A stretch of 64,000 bases of DNA from Mariniblastus sp. (GTDB taxonomy: Bacteria; Planctomycetota; Planctomycetia; Pirellulales; Pirellulaceae): positions 412,288 through 476,287 of the forward strand of contig JAKVBF010000001.1 of NCBI GenBank assembly GCA_022447555.1, written 5' to 3'. Made by a program: the position numbers and the translations under genes. Shown here piece by piece: positions 28,399-38,615 of this stretch. The notes beneath the pieces were generated by a model, which did no database searches, was not told the origin of the DNA, and saw only the letters and a list, made by a program, of their open reading frames with translations. Position 1 is the stretch's first letter, and each line of letters opens with the position of its first letter.

Positions 28399-29493
28399 AT
28401 GAAACAGCTTTTGCTTATCGTGGCTATTACGGTGATCTCGGCTCACGCATTTGACGATTGTGTGGCGACCGCACAATTTAAAGAGAGGGTCCGTAATACT
28501 GAAAAATTGGTCCCTCGTTTCTATCTCGGCTTGATCCACGCGCCTGAGGTTCACGCCGAGATTGGATTGAGTCCCAACCAAACTAAAAAACTAGAGCGAT
28601 TATTTGCCATCATCGATGGTCGCTGGCTTCGGGCTCGAAACCAGCCTCAGGCTGAGCAATTAGAGCAATTGCTTCAATTAGAATCTGAAGCCCGCCAATG
28701 GTTTGAATCAAACACCGAACCGAAACAACGCGATCGACTCCGGCAGCTTGAATTGCAGGCCCAGGATATTCGAATTTTGCTTCGACCGGACATCAATAAA
28801 GCGTTATCGATGACCACCGAACAGGCTGACCGGATGGCAGCGTTGGCAAGGTCCACCGAAGACGCGAAGCAACAGCTTCAATCGGCCGTCAGGAAAAACG
28901 AACCTACAGAATCTCTAAAGCAAGCCGTCGCCGACGCCATCCGCGTTGAAAAAGATGGCCTGCAAACGGTCCTTAAAACCGAGCAACTGAGAGCCATTGA
29001 TCAAATCCTAGGAGCGCCGTTCAACACAGGCCAGTTGCAGCGCATTTACCCCATGGCCCCAGAACTCGTTCCAGTCCGCCACTGGATCAATTCGGAGCCG
29101 CTGACGCTCAAAAGTCAGCGCGGCAAGGTAGTCCTGCTGCATTTTTATGCCTTCCAATGCCACAACTGTCATGCCAATTTTGAACATTATCGAAAATGGC
29201 ACGAGCAATTTGGTGACGACGTGGTCGTGATTGGGATCCAAACTCCGGAAACCTCTCTCGAACAAAAACCGGACGCCGTCCGAGCGGCCGCTCAAAAACG
29301 CGGCTTAAAATTTCCCATTTTGGTCGATCTGGATTCGGAGAATTGGAAAACTTGGTCCAACACGATGTGGCCTACTGTGTATGTCATTGATCGGGACGGC
29401 TACATCCGCCAGTGGTGGCAAGGCGAGCTGAATTGGAAAGGAGCCACAGGTGATCAAACCATCGAAAGCTTAGTTCGAAAATTAATTCAATAG
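28399..29493 (+). CDS. Exported thioredoxin/TlpA-like redoxin protein
   Basis: Signal peptide from M at 28399; C-terminal thioredoxin fold (KVVLLHFYAFQCHNCHANFEHYRKW...VIGIQTPE...WPTVYVIDRDGYIRQWWQGE). Confidence 0.75.
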   Translation: MKQLLLIVAITVISAHAFDDCVATAQFKERVRNTEKLVPRFYLGLIHAPEVHAEIGLSPNQTKKLERLFAIIDGRWLRARNQPQAEQLEQLLQLESEARQWFESNTEPKQRDRLRQLELQAQDIRILLRPDINKALSMTTEQADRMAALARSTEDAKQQLQSAVRKNEPTESLKQAVADAIRVEKDGLQTVLKTEQLRAIDQILGAPFNTGQLQRIYPMAPELVPVRHWINSEPLTLKSQRGKVVLLHFYAFQCHNCHANFEHYRKWHEQFGDDVVVIGIQTPETSLEQKPDAVRAAAQKRGLKFPILVDLDSENWKTWSNTMWPTVYVIDRDGYIRQWWQGELNWKGATGDQTIESLVRKLIQ

Positions 29494-29595
29494 CTGCAAG
29501 CGGTCATTGATTCGCTACGCTAAACAAATCGCTGGTTTATAATAAACTGAACGGAAAGACCGCCGCCGCCAGAACCTTCGAACTGGGATCCAAAC

Positions 29596-31200
29596 ATGTT
29601 GTTAAAATCATTCACGCTCACCCCTCTCTTACTGTTGACCGTGGTCACCGCCGCTCCCGCTCAGCAGAACCCTAACATTTTGTTCATCATGGCAGATGAC
29701 CATGCCTGCAATGCGATCAGCGCATATGGCGGAAGACTCGCCAAGCTGGCACCCACACCCAACATTGATCGACTAGCCCAAGAGGGGATGCGATTGGACC
29801 GCTGCTTCGTCACCAATTCAATCTGCACACCCAGTCGAGCGGTGATCCTGTCAGGCCAGCACTCCCACCTCAACGGCGTGCGTACTCTGAACGATGCGTT
29901 TCCAGGGCCCAAGTCAGGAACTCCAAATGTCGCCGAAATCCTCCGACAATCGGGTTATGAAACCGCGCTGTTTGGGAAATGGCACCTGCGATCACGACCC
30001 TGGGGATTCGACTACTGGAAGGTCGGACCCGGTCAGGGGTTTTATCATCAGCCCGCGTTCATCGAATCCACAGATGACGTCGAATACAATTATCGCAAAG
30101 CAAAGCAGTTACCTCGCACTGATGGTTATTACACCGACCTGATCACGGATGACGCATTACATTGGCTGCAACAAAGAGGTTCCGGCGGTCCCGAGAAAAA
30201 GCCGTTTTTTATGATGCTTCATCACAAGGCACCTCATGGAAAATGGGAACCGGCTGAGCGGCACAAGCATTACCTCGCGGATGTCACCTTTCCCGAGCCT
30301 GCCAGTTTATGGGAAGACTTTTCACACCGCTCCTCGGCGACGCGTGAGATGGGCACATCCATCACGCTTCGGTCAGCGCCGCTTCGGACGATGGTTGAAG
30401 ATGTACAGAAACCGGATTGGCCCGCCGGGCCGATCGACATGACCGGAATGAACGAAAAACAGCAAGCCCAAGCCGCCTACCAAAAGTACCTGCACGACTA
30501 TCTGGCCTGCGTTAAGGCAGTTGACGAGAACGTCGGCCGTGTCCTGGACTATCTAGACGAATCCGGACTCGCCAAGAACACACTGGTTATTTACACCTCG
30601 GATCAGGGTATGTTCCTAGGCGAACACGATTATTTCGACAAGCGTTGGATCTACGAAGAGTGTTTTCAAATGCCCTTCGTGGCGCGATTGCCCAAGGTCA
30701 TTCCTGCGGGCGCCGTCAACGATAGCCATCTCTGCTCGAACCTTGATTTCGCCCAAACCTTCCTCGATTTTGCAGACGTGACCGTCGATAAAGAATCACA
30801 ACCGATGCAGGGCCAAAGCCTGCGTGAAATCCTATCGGGCGGTACGCCCGAGCAATGGAGGGACGCCGTTTATTACCGATATTGGATGCATCTGGCCCAT
30901 CATCATATACCGGGGCATTATGGCATGCGCGACGCACGATACAAACTCGCTTTTTTCTACGGACTGCCGCTCGACGCGAATCTAGGCACGGGGGACTTTC
31001 CACCCTCAACCGCAGGATGGGAGCTGTACGACTTAAAAAAAGACCCCCAAGAGATGAACAACGTCTACGGAGACCCAGCATACGCATCCGTTACGCGAAG
31101 ACTAAAACAACGTCTTGCCGAATTGAAACAGGAAAACGGTGATACGGATCAATCGTATCCGAAATTATTAGAGCGACTCAACACGACAGAGCGACCATAG
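29596..31200 (+). CDS. Sulfatase
   Basis: NILFIMADDHACNAI; CTPSRAVILSGQHSH (Cys-type CxPSR motif); YTSDQGMFLGEHDYFDKRW. Confidence 0.96.
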   Translation: MLLKSFTLTPLLLLTVVTAAPAQQNPNILFIMADDHACNAISAYGGRLAKLAPTPNIDRLAQEGMRLDRCFVTNSICTPSRAVILSGQHSHLNGVRTLNDAFPGPKSGTPNVAEILRQSGYETALFGKWHLRSRPWGFDYWKVGPGQGFYHQPAFIESTDDVEYNYRKAKQLPRTDGYYTDLITDDALHWLQQRGSGGPEKKPFFMMLHHKAPHGKWEPAERHKHYLADVTFPEPASLWEDFSHRSSATREMGTSITLRSAPLRTMVEDVQKPDWPAGPIDMTGMNEKQQAQAAYQKYLHDYLACVKAVDENVGRVLDYLDESGLAKNTLVIYTSDQGMFLGEHDYFDKRWIYEECFQMPFVARLPKVIPAGAVNDSHLCSNLDFAQTFLDFADVTVDKESQPMQGQSLREILSGGTPEQWRDAVYYRYWMHLAHHHIPGHYGMRDARYKLAFFYGLPLDANLGTGDFPPSTAGWELYDLKKDPQEMNNVYGDPAYASVTRRLKQRLAELKQENGDTDQSYPKLLERLNTTERP

Positions 31201-31537
31201 GCTTTTTTCGAGAACGACACTCATTCAGGGGAACCGGCAGGGCCCCCTCGGTGTGGTCGACAGGAGAACCATGGATAGCCTTGTGTAAGAAGAAGCCCCA
31301 GATTCAACTTGATACAATAACGATCACCACCGCATTTCTCTGGGATACACTGAGCTCCAACGCTCGCTCTCAATGCTTACCACCCCTGCATGTCCCCCGT
31401 TCGACTCCATAATTTGCCTTCCTCTTACCGGCCTTTTAACATCCTCGCCGACTAGACGAAATCGAGCGAAGCCAGTTCCGAAAAATCGCTTTAATCTCAG
31501 CCCATTGTTTCGAATGGGAAAACCGATTAACATCTTT

Positions 31538-31556
31538 ATTGAGAATTAGTCTCAAT
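31538..31556 (+). promoter_or_regulatory. Fur-box-like palindrome
   Basis: ATTGAGAATTAGTCTCAAT; core TGAGAAT-t-AGTCTCA has near-perfect 7-1-7 symmetry; 36 nt upstream of the ATG at 31593. Confidence 0.55.
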
Positions 31557-31592
31557 AGCAACCCCCTTAAATCAAACCCTTTCGAGACAATA

Positions 31593-32600
31593 ATGATAAA
31601 ATCTATTTTGATAGCCCTCGCCATTCTTATGACGGGCGCTAAGCTCCACGGTCAGGAAGTTAACCTTTATTCGGCCCGGCATTACGACACCGACGACCAG
31701 CTTTATAAAGATTTTGAAGCTCAAACGGGTATCAAGGTCAACCTACTGGAGGCCAAATCCGATGTCTTACTGCAGCGTTTAGAGAAAGAGGGCAAGCGCA
31801 GTCCTGCCGACGTCTTCATGACTGTAGACGCCGGCCGTCTTTACTTGGCCGAGCAGCAGGGAATTTTTCAACCTGTTGAATCCACCGTACTGAATGAGCG
31901 AATTCCCGAAAACTTGCGTCACCCAGACGGCCTTTGGTTTGGCCTGACCAAGCGAGCGAGAATCTTACTGCGATCCAAAGACCGAGTGCCGGAAGGCGCG
32001 ATCAGTAGTTACGAAGATTTGGCCGATCCAAAATGGAAAGGTAAAGTGCTGATCCGCAGTAGTTCCAACGTATACAACCAGTCCTTGGTCGGTTCCATCA
32101 TCAGCGCTCACGGTGACGAAGATGCAGAAAAGTGGTGTGAAGGATTGGTGGCAAATTTAGCGAGGAAGCCCCAGGGTGGTGATCGAGACCAGATCAAAGC
32201 CGTCGCAGCAGGTGAAGGTGATGTCGCCGTGGCCAACAGCTATTACTTTGCCCGCATGATAAATGGATCCGATGAGGAAAAAGCGGCGGCCGCAAAAGTG
32301 GCCGTGGTCTTCCCTAATCAGGCTGACCGTGGGACTCACGTTAATATTTGCGGAGCCGGCGTTACAAAAAACGCGCCTAATAAAGAGAACGCAATTAAGT
32401 TCATTGAGTTTTTGAGCTCTGATGCAGCTCAAAAAGTATTTGCTGCCGGGAACAATGAATTTCCAGCAGCTGCCAACGCAGAAGTCGCTCCGGTACTTAA
32501 AAAATGGGGCCCGTTTAAAGAAGATTCGGTCAACGCAGCGGTTCTTGGAAACAATAACCCTAAAGCGATCAAGATAATGGATCGGGCTGGCTGGCGATAA
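31593..32600 (+). CDS. Fe(3+) ABC transporter substrate-binding protein
   Basis: EVNLYSARHYDTDDQLYKDFEAQTGIKVNLLEAKSDVLLQRLEKEG and IKFIEFLSSDAAQKVFA; FbpA/FutA type. Confidence 0.93.
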   Translation: MIKSILIALAILMTGAKLHGQEVNLYSARHYDTDDQLYKDFEAQTGIKVNLLEAKSDVLLQRLEKEGKRSPADVFMTVDAGRLYLAEQQGIFQPVESTVLNERIPENLRHPDGLWFGLTKRARILLRSKDRVPEGAISSYEDLADPKWKGKVLIRSSSNVYNQSLVGSIISAHGDEDAEKWCEGLVANLARKPQGGDRDQIKAVAAGEGDVAVANSYYFARMINGSDEEKAAAAKVAVVFPNQADRGTHVNICGAGVTKNAPNKENAIKFIEFLSSDAAQKVFAAGNNEFPAAANAEVAPVLKKWGPFKEDSVNAAVLGNNNPKAIKIMDRAGWR

Positions 32601-32623
32601 GCAAGGGCCTCCGAAGTTGAAGC

Positions 32624-32662
32624 CGGCCGGTCGTTTTCTTTAAAACAGCCGGCCGACTTTTT
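32624..32662 (+). terminator. Intra-operonic Rho-independent terminator
   Basis: CGGCCGG(T C)GTTTT-cttt-AAAAC(A G)CCGGCCG hairpin then acTTTTT. Confidence 0.7.
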
Positions 32663-32820
32663 AGAATCCGAATCACGGCCACACGGTTTCCCCCCTCAAA
32701 TCCAGTGAAACAGCTAGGACTCGATCGGCCAGTTGCTAAACTGGTTCAATCTCCCGTCGACACTTCTTCGCCTTGGGGAAGCCGGTAACCCGTCCGTCTT
32801 GAGCTACCCTTGACCCATCC

Positions 32821-34488
32821 ATGCACACTTCCCTTGGAACACGTCGCCTTCTTTGGAATATCGGTTGCTGGGCCATCTGCCTAGTCATCCTGCTCCCAGT
32901 GATTGCCATCCTTGGAAGCCTTGGACAAAACTCTGAGGGCGTGTGGCCGCATCTCGTGGAAACGGTACTGGCCAAGTACGTTTTCAACTCACTCATGCTC
33001 GTTTTGGGTGTAGGGGTTGCCGGGCTGATTATCGGCGTATCGACAGCCTGGTTGGTGACGGCCTATGAGTTTCCCTTTGTTCGCTGTTTTCGGTGGGCTA
33101 TTATTTTACCGCTGGCTATCCCAACGTACCTCACAGCCTATGCGCTGACAGACCTTTTTCAATTCAGCGGACCGGTTCAAACCGATCTTCGCCAGCTGTT
33201 CTCATGGGCCAAAGGTGACTACTGGTTCCCTGATCTGAGAACTCTCTACGGTGCAATCATCATACTAACACTCGGTCTTTACCCGTACATTTTTGTTGCA
33301 GCCCGAAGTGGATTCCTTACCCTCTCGGAATCCATTTACGAAAGTAGCCGAATGCTCGGACTGGGACCATGGCAGCGATTCTTGCGGGTTGCGATACCTC
33401 TCTGCCGGCCAGCTATTTTTGCTGGGCTAATGCTCGTATTGATGGAAACTCTAGCTGAATTTGGGGCGGTTGAATATTGTGCCGTCGACACCTTCTCGAC
33501 GGGCATTTATCGAACTTGGACGGCCCATGGCTCACTGGCAGGAGCCGGCCAGTTATCTAGCTGCCTACTCGGTTTTATCTGCCTACTGTTCCTTGTGGAA
33601 TGCATTGCGAGGCGGAAAAGCCGCTTTTACAATCCCTCACTCCGATCCCAAGGTATCCGCCCCACCCCGTTAACTGGGTGGAGAAGTTGGCTGGCCGTTA
33701 TCTGGTGCGCGACTCCGATCGGCCTTGGTTTTTTGCTGCCCGCCTCCCGGTTCGCCTGGCTAACCTGGCAACATGCAGACCCAAGAAGCCTGGAGTTGTT
33801 TTACGAACTTTCCAAAAACAGCTTGTTGGTCGCGCTGGTTGCCGCAGGGATCACTCTTTTGGTTGGCTTGACTTTGGCGTTCATCCGCCATGAGTCACGG
33901 GGGGAAGTGACCAACATTCCAATCTTTCTGTGTGGCCTTGGGTACGCCGTTCCGGGAACCATCGTCGCCATCGGCATCATGACCCCGATTTGGTGGTTCG
34001 AAGATCGCGTTTGCGATTTCACCGAAACACGATATGACTGGAGCCCCGGACTATTTCTCAGCGGGACCATCTTGGCGATGCTGTTGGGCTATCTGATTCG
34101 GTTTTTGGCGGTTCCCCTTAACTTCCTGCAAGCCGGTCTGGGGCGTATCCCCCCAAGCGTCGAAGATGCGGCAGCCAACCTTGGCGCGGGTAAAATAAGT
34201 CGCCTCGTCCGCGTACAGATCCCACTTATCCGAGGCACCTTGGTTGCGGCTGGATTATTAGTCTTTGTTGATGTGCTCAAGGAGCTGCCGGCGACCTTGG
34301 TGCTGCGGCCCTTTAACTTTGAGACTTTGGCCGTTCGGGTTTACGAACTGGCATCCGACGAACGGCTTTCCGAGGCATCCACCTCCGCTCTGTCCATCAT
34401 CATCGTTGGTATCATTCCGGTTGTTTTACTGGCTCGGATAATCGATCAGCAAAAACAACACCACTTCGACATTAACCCAAAGATTTGA
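32821..34488 (+). CDS. Fe(3+) ABC transporter permease
   Basis: Two fused permease halves with EAA-like loops (ESSRMLGLGPWQRFLRVAIPLCRPAI; EDAAANLGAGKISRLVRVQIPLIRGT). Confidence 0.92.
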   Translation: MHTSLGTRRLLWNIGCWAICLVILLPVIAILGSLGQNSEGVWPHLVETVLAKYVFNSLMLVLGVGVAGLIIGVSTAWLVTAYEFPFVRCFRWAIILPLAIPTYLTAYALTDLFQFSGPVQTDLRQLFSWAKGDYWFPDLRTLYGAIIILTLGLYPYIFVAARSGFLTLSESIYESSRMLGLGPWQRFLRVAIPLCRPAIFAGLMLVLMETLAEFGAVEYCAVDTFSTGIYRTWTAHGSLAGAGQLSSCLLGFICLLFLVECIARRKSRFYNPSLRSQGIRPTPLTGWRSWLAVIWCATPIGLGFLLPASRFAWLTWQHADPRSLELFYELSKNSLLVALVAAGITLLVGLTLAFIRHESRGEVTNIPIFLCGLGYAVPGTIVAIGIMTPIWWFEDRVCDFTETRYDWSPGLFLSGTILAMLLGYLIRFLAVPLNFLQAGLGRIPPSVEDAAANLGAGKISRLVRVQIPLIRGTLVAAGLLVFVDVLKELPATLVLRPFNFETLAVRVYELASDERLSEASTSALSIIIVGIIPVVLLARIIDQQKQHHFDINPKI

Positions 34489-34495
34489 CAAGGCC

Positions 34496-35545
34496 ATGAC
34501 AAATACCGAGCCCGCTATTCAGATCAATAATGTGTCGCAGCAATTCGGCAGCGTCACGGCACTGGACCAGATTTCACTGGACATCCAGCCCCAAGAAGTC
34601 CACTGTCTGCTAGGCGCTTCGGGGTCCGGCAAATCGACACTGCTTCGCGTAATTGCTGGTTTGCAAGTCCCGACCGCCGGCAACATAGTGATCGGAACCC
34701 AAATGCAAACATCCTCTAGCGTTCACGTGGCACCGGAAAAAAGATCGATCGGCTTTGTCTTTCAAGACTACGCACTGTTTCCCCACTTAAGCGCGCTCCG
34801 AAACGTTCTTTTCGCGATGCCAAATCAACATTCCTCAGCCCGTCGCCAAGAGGCAACCAGCCTGTTGGCTCAAGTGGGTCTCTCGGATCGCGTCGACTTC
34901 ATGCCCCATATGCTAAGCGGGGGAGAACAGCAGCGGGTTGCCCTCGCTCGGGCCTTGGCTCGACAACCTCGCATCATGTTGCTGGACGAACCGTTTTCAG
35001 GCCTGGACACCCATTTGCGAAAAACGATACGTGATTTGACCTTCGATATTTTACGCAAGAAGGGCATCACGGTCATCCTCGTAACCCACGACCCCGAAGA
35101 AGCGCTGACCAGCGCTAATCGAATCAGCTTAATGAAGGCTGGCAAGGTCATTCAAACCGGTAATGCCATGGATGTCTATCTCTACCCCCGTGACGAACCG
35201 TGCGCCAAATTATTTGGAAAGATCAATCGTATTGCAGCAACACCTGCTACAGAGGGAATGACCACAGAGTTTGGTCTTTGGCCGCAACCGCATGCGAGTC
35301 AAAACGCCCAAGTCGCGATGATAAGACCGGAGAATCTTATCGCTATGCCAACGGACGAGCCTTCTGCAATTCACCAGTTAGACTCCGTGGTGCACGAGGG
35401 CCGGACCCACCTCTACAGGATTAGAAACACCCATACCGGGCAAGAGCTTTTTTCGCGATCTCTCGGATTCATTACCGATTTAAAACCCGGCGATCGAGTG
35501 GCGTTGGCTCTTCGACCACCCGCTAATCACACCTCTGACCCATAG
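34496..35545 (+). CDS. Fe(3+) ABC transporter ATP-binding protein
   Basis: GASGSGKSTLLRVIAGL; LSGGEQQRVALARALARQPRIMLLDEPFSGLD; TOBE-like C-terminus. Confidence 0.93.
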   Translation: MTNTEPAIQINNVSQQFGSVTALDQISLDIQPQEVHCLLGASGSGKSTLLRVIAGLQVPTAGNIVIGTQMQTSSSVHVAPEKRSIGFVFQDYALFPHLSALRNVLFAMPNQHSSARRQEATSLLAQVGLSDRVDFMPHMLSGGEQQRVALARALARQPRIMLLDEPFSGLDTHLRKTIRDLTFDILRKKGITVILVTHDPEEALTSANRISLMKAGKVIQTGNAMDVYLYPRDEPCAKLFGKINRIAATPATEGMTTEFGLWPQPHASQNAQVAMIRPENLIAMPTDEPSAIHQLDSVVHEGRTHLYRIRNTHTGQELFSRSLGFITDLKPGDRVALALRPPANHTSDP

Positions 35546-35557
35546 CAACTGGTACCT

Positions 35558-36565
35558 TTAGGACCGTGCCTCGCGGTCCTGCAATGCACCGAGCATTGCG
35601 TAGCCCTCACCAAGAAAATCACGTATCGCTACACTGGTCGGATCGACCCGCTTCCATTGGCGAAAATACAAAAATGCGCCGTCACGTGACTCAAACGACG
35701 TGTCAGAGTGCTGGGCGAAAAAGTCCATCAACTCCGAATCGAAAAAATCGCGCGCCTCCGGTTCCGTTGGCGATTTCAAAACGAACGCTTTAGAGAACGC
35801 CGAGTGTTCTTCGAAATTAATATCCTGTTTGCCGAGCATTGCCCCAATCGGGTCCCAAAAGGCAACGGTCGGCCTCAGGTGACAGCTCGGAGCTTGCAGG
35901 CTTTCGGAACCGACCACCACCACGGTCAAGCGTCGCACCTTCTTATGCTTGCCATGGCCGACGGTGAAACAATAGTCAAACATTCCTAGCTTGAGATCGT
36001 CTGTATCAGCCTGCCATAAATTCGTCAGCTTTTTTGCCCGACCAATTTCAAATAAAGGAAACGCTGGGAGCCCCTCCTGAAATACTGCGTCGCCCTCCGG
36101 TTTGAAATCGAGGCCCATTTCTTCGGCAATGACCTGCAAAGCCTCTGATCGTCGCCTCTCGCGGCGTTTCACATAAAAATGGTAAAACACCAAGCTCAAA
36201 ACGGTGGGGACGATCCAGGCTAACTGAACCAAGGTAATGAATAAGGCCAGGTTACGATCAACCCAGTTTTTTCTGTTTTTGAATTCGCCATCATCTAAAT
36301 TTTCTTTGATCCATTGAACCAATTCGTCCTTGGTCATTTCGCCCGAGGTGATTTTTTTTTGTAAATCAGGGTCGTTTTTTAGGAACTCCTCGTAAACTTC
36401 ATCCCAATCCGGCTCATTGTCTTGAATCCAACGGACATTCTGTACGGCTGCTGTCCCATCCCCCGCTGAAAACGATTTGAACGCTGTCACTTGGGGGAGC
36501 AGATTTTGTGGCTCGAGCCCGCCCAGTAGCAAAATGAGAACCGATAGCGCAACTGAAATGTTCAT
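35558..36565 (-). CDS. Hypothetical membrane protein
   Basis: Likely start MNISVALSVLILLLGG at 36565; the ORF-track N-terminus (RCPGIRCPGIRCPGI) is read through a tandem repeat. One internal TM helix. Confidence 0.6.
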   Translation of the reverse strand: MNISVALSVLILLLGGLEPQNLLPQVTAFKSFSAGDGTAAVQNVRWIQDNEPDWDEVYEEFLKNDPDLQKKITSGEMTKDELVQWIKENLDDGEFKNRKNWVDRNLALFITLVQLAWIVPTVLSLVFYHFYVKRRERRRSEALQVIAEEMGLDFKPEGDAVFQEGLPAFPLFEIGRAKKLTNLWQADTDDLKLGMFDYCFTVGHGKHKKVRRLTVVVVGSESLQAPSCHLRPTVAFWDPIGAMLGKQDINFEEHSAFSKAFVLKSPTEPEARDFFDSELMDFFAQHSDTSFESRDGAFLYFRQWKRVDPTSVAIRDFLGEGYAMLGALQDREARS

Positions 36566-36607
36566 CTCGTCACATACTCCATAGAACCGATAACACTCCT
36601 CCGTTAT

Positions 36608-36697
36608 GGGACATCTGATACCGGGACATCTGATACCGGGACATCTGATACCGGGACATCTGATACCGGGACATCTGATACCGGGACATCTGAAACC
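36608..36697. repeat. Tandem repeat, 6 x 15 bp (GGGACATCTGATACC)
   Basis: Five perfect units followed by one with one mismatch (GGGACATCTGAAACC). Confidence 0.98.
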
Positions 36698-36802
36698 TCT
36701 AGGGCAATCGGGGAGTAAGCGTAGAATAACACGTGAGCTCGGATCCGAAAATAAGCGAGCGGAAACACTCAACCACAACTATTTTTTCAGCCAACCGAAC
36801 CG

Positions 36803-37612
36803 ATGTACCAAAGTTACAACCAACGATGCCTTTCAACCTGTCCCGCACACATTTTACCGGTTTGCATCGGCCTCATCACGTGCAGCTTGAACCTGCTAAC
36901 GAACCCTTTAGTGGCTCAGGTTCCCTTGATATTCCTCGGTTCCGATGTGCACACACATGTTGACGAGCCGGGGGAGCCTGGCTTCCACTCACTGTTTGAT
37001 GGACAAACCTTAGACGGCTGGCAGGCGGCACCGAGCTCGACGACCGATGCCTGGACCGTTCAGGACGGCGTTCTGGTCGGCAACGGGGACCGCGGGGTTG
37101 GCTATCTGATCTACACGCGCGACAAGCAGCTCTCTAACTTCGAACTCCGCTTCCGCTACCGCTTTGTCGGCCGAGGTAATAGTGGCGTTAGTATTCGCGC
37201 GGTTCATGATCCGACCAAAAAACGGCTCTTTCAGAGTTACCACGCCGATTTGGGCCATGCAGGCATTGGCAAGCAGATCCTAGGCGCTTGGGATTTCCAT
37301 ACACCCAAACGAACCGAACACCGTTGCCACCGAGGCGACCGTCTCGTGATCGACAAGCAGGACAAGCCGGAGGTCACACCGATTAAAGACGGGCTGACCA
37401 AAAACGACATCCGACCAAGAGATTGGAATGACGCGCGAATCATTGCCCGGAACAACCATTTTCAGTTCTACATCAACCACAAACTGGCATCTGAATTTAC
37501 CGAAAACCTACCTCCCAACCGACGGTTGGGGCCAGGCATGCTGATGCTTCAAATCCATGACCGGAATATGGTCGTCCACTTCAAAGACCTACGAATCAAA
37601 CGACTTGATTGA
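36803..37612 (+). CDS. DUF1080 (3-keto-disaccharide hydrolase-like) secreted protein
   Basis: FHSLFDGQTLDGWQ...WTVQDGVLVGNG...YLIYTRDKQLSNFELRFRYR...GNSGVSIR. Confidence 0.88.
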   Translation: MYQSYNQRCLSTCPAHILPVCIGLITCSLNLLTNPLVAQVPLIFLGSDVHTHVDEPGEPGFHSLFDGQTLDGWQAAPSSTTDAWTVQDGVLVGNGDRGVGYLIYTRDKQLSNFELRFRYRFVGRGNSGVSIRAVHDPTKKRLFQSYHADLGHAGIGKQILGAWDFHTPKRTEHRCHRGDRLVIDKQDKPEVTPIKDGLTKNDIRPRDWNDARIIARNNHFQFYINHKLASEFTENLPPNRRLGPGMLMLQIHDRNMVVHFKDLRIKRLD

Positions 37613-37670
37613 TCGCGCATCAAAAAAGGGCAGCTCTGGCTACCCTTCATTCTGCCTTGTGTCGGTACTT

Positions 37671-38615
37671 TTAAGAAGCGCGTCTCTTGCGTTGCGAAAA
37701 ACCGCAAAGCCCAACCAGCCCCCAGATGGCAATCGAGGTCGGCTCGGGGACTGCCGTCAAATCCCATGGATTGATCGGCTTGAACCCATCGTTTTGATCT
37801 AGAAAGGTTCCCGAGAAAGCCAAGTTGTCAATTTGTGCCTGACCTCCACCGGTCTGACCGGACCAAAGGAACCGGAATGAAGCCGAGTCCCCAGGAGCCA
37901 GTCGGGCCGATGAGTTGATCACGGCTGCGATGCCCTGGGAAACATTTTCTACACCTTTTTCAGACCAGACATTGTTGTAGAACGTCTTACCATCTTGGAC
38001 TTCCGTTCCCGTGTTCACATTGATCAGGTTGGATGGCGTTGCTAGGTATTTCAACGTCAACTCGTTCGGCGATGCTGCGGCCGCAAGACCTCGGGCATCG
38101 AAGTGGACCTTCTCAAGCTTGAAATAATAATCACTAACATTCGTGACCTGAAAATCGCCCTGCAAAAACGCGTTGTTATTGTTTCCAAATTTCCATGAGC
38201 TACAGCCACTTCCACCGAAAGGCCCTATCCGCTCGCCCGCCGATCCATCCGCCAAGGTGTAATCGACAATGTTCAAATCGGAACCGAAAGTCGAACCATT
38301 GAGGAACGTATTGTTGGTCGCCTGACCCAAACCCCTGCGACCAGTTGCCGAAGCACCAGGCCCGATGGTACCGGTCAAATACCAATTGTTCACATTCGAA
38401 CCAACTGGAGTTGAGTCGTAAGTCGAATTGGTATCTGGTGTCGAATCACTAATTCCGGTGTTGTTATTCCCGCCAAAATTTTGGAACGTTTGCCAACCAA
38501 TGACGGCGATGTCTGAATAAGAGACAGAGACAAACAACGGCCCGATTACGATCGCAATCATTGGGACAAGGGCTTTCATTTTTAGTTTCATCGCAGCTCT
38601 CAAGATGTTAAACAA
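37671..38615 (-). CDS. PEP-CTERM sorting-domain protein
   Basis: N-terminal signal peptide; C-terminus AVPEPTSIAIWGLVGLCGFSQRKRRAS. Confidence 0.9.
   Translation of the reverse strand: MFNILRAAMKLKMKALVPMIAIVIGPLFVSVSYSDIAVIGWQTFQNFGGNNNTGISDSTPDTNSTYDSTPVGSNVNNWYLTGTIGPGASATGRRGLGQATNNTFLNGSTFGSDLNIVDYTLADGSAGERIGPFGGSGCSSWKFGNNNNAFLQGDFQVTNVSDYYFKLEKVHFDARGLAAAASPNELTLKYLATPSNLINVNTGTEVQDGKTFYNNVWSEKGVENVSQGIAAVINSSARLAPGDSASFRFLWSGQTGGGQAQIDNLAFSGTFLDQNDGFKPINPWDLTAVPEPTSIAIWGLVGLCGFSQRKRRAS

Noticed and set aside
36608-36697. Tandem 15-bp repeat as a possible CRISPR array
   Set aside because: Units are contiguous with no unique spacers and no cas genes are present.
35558-36778. N-terminal RCPGIRCPGI repeat as a cysteine-rich protein domain
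   Set aside because: It is produced by reading through the non-coding tandem repeat; a typical signal-peptide start exists at 36565.
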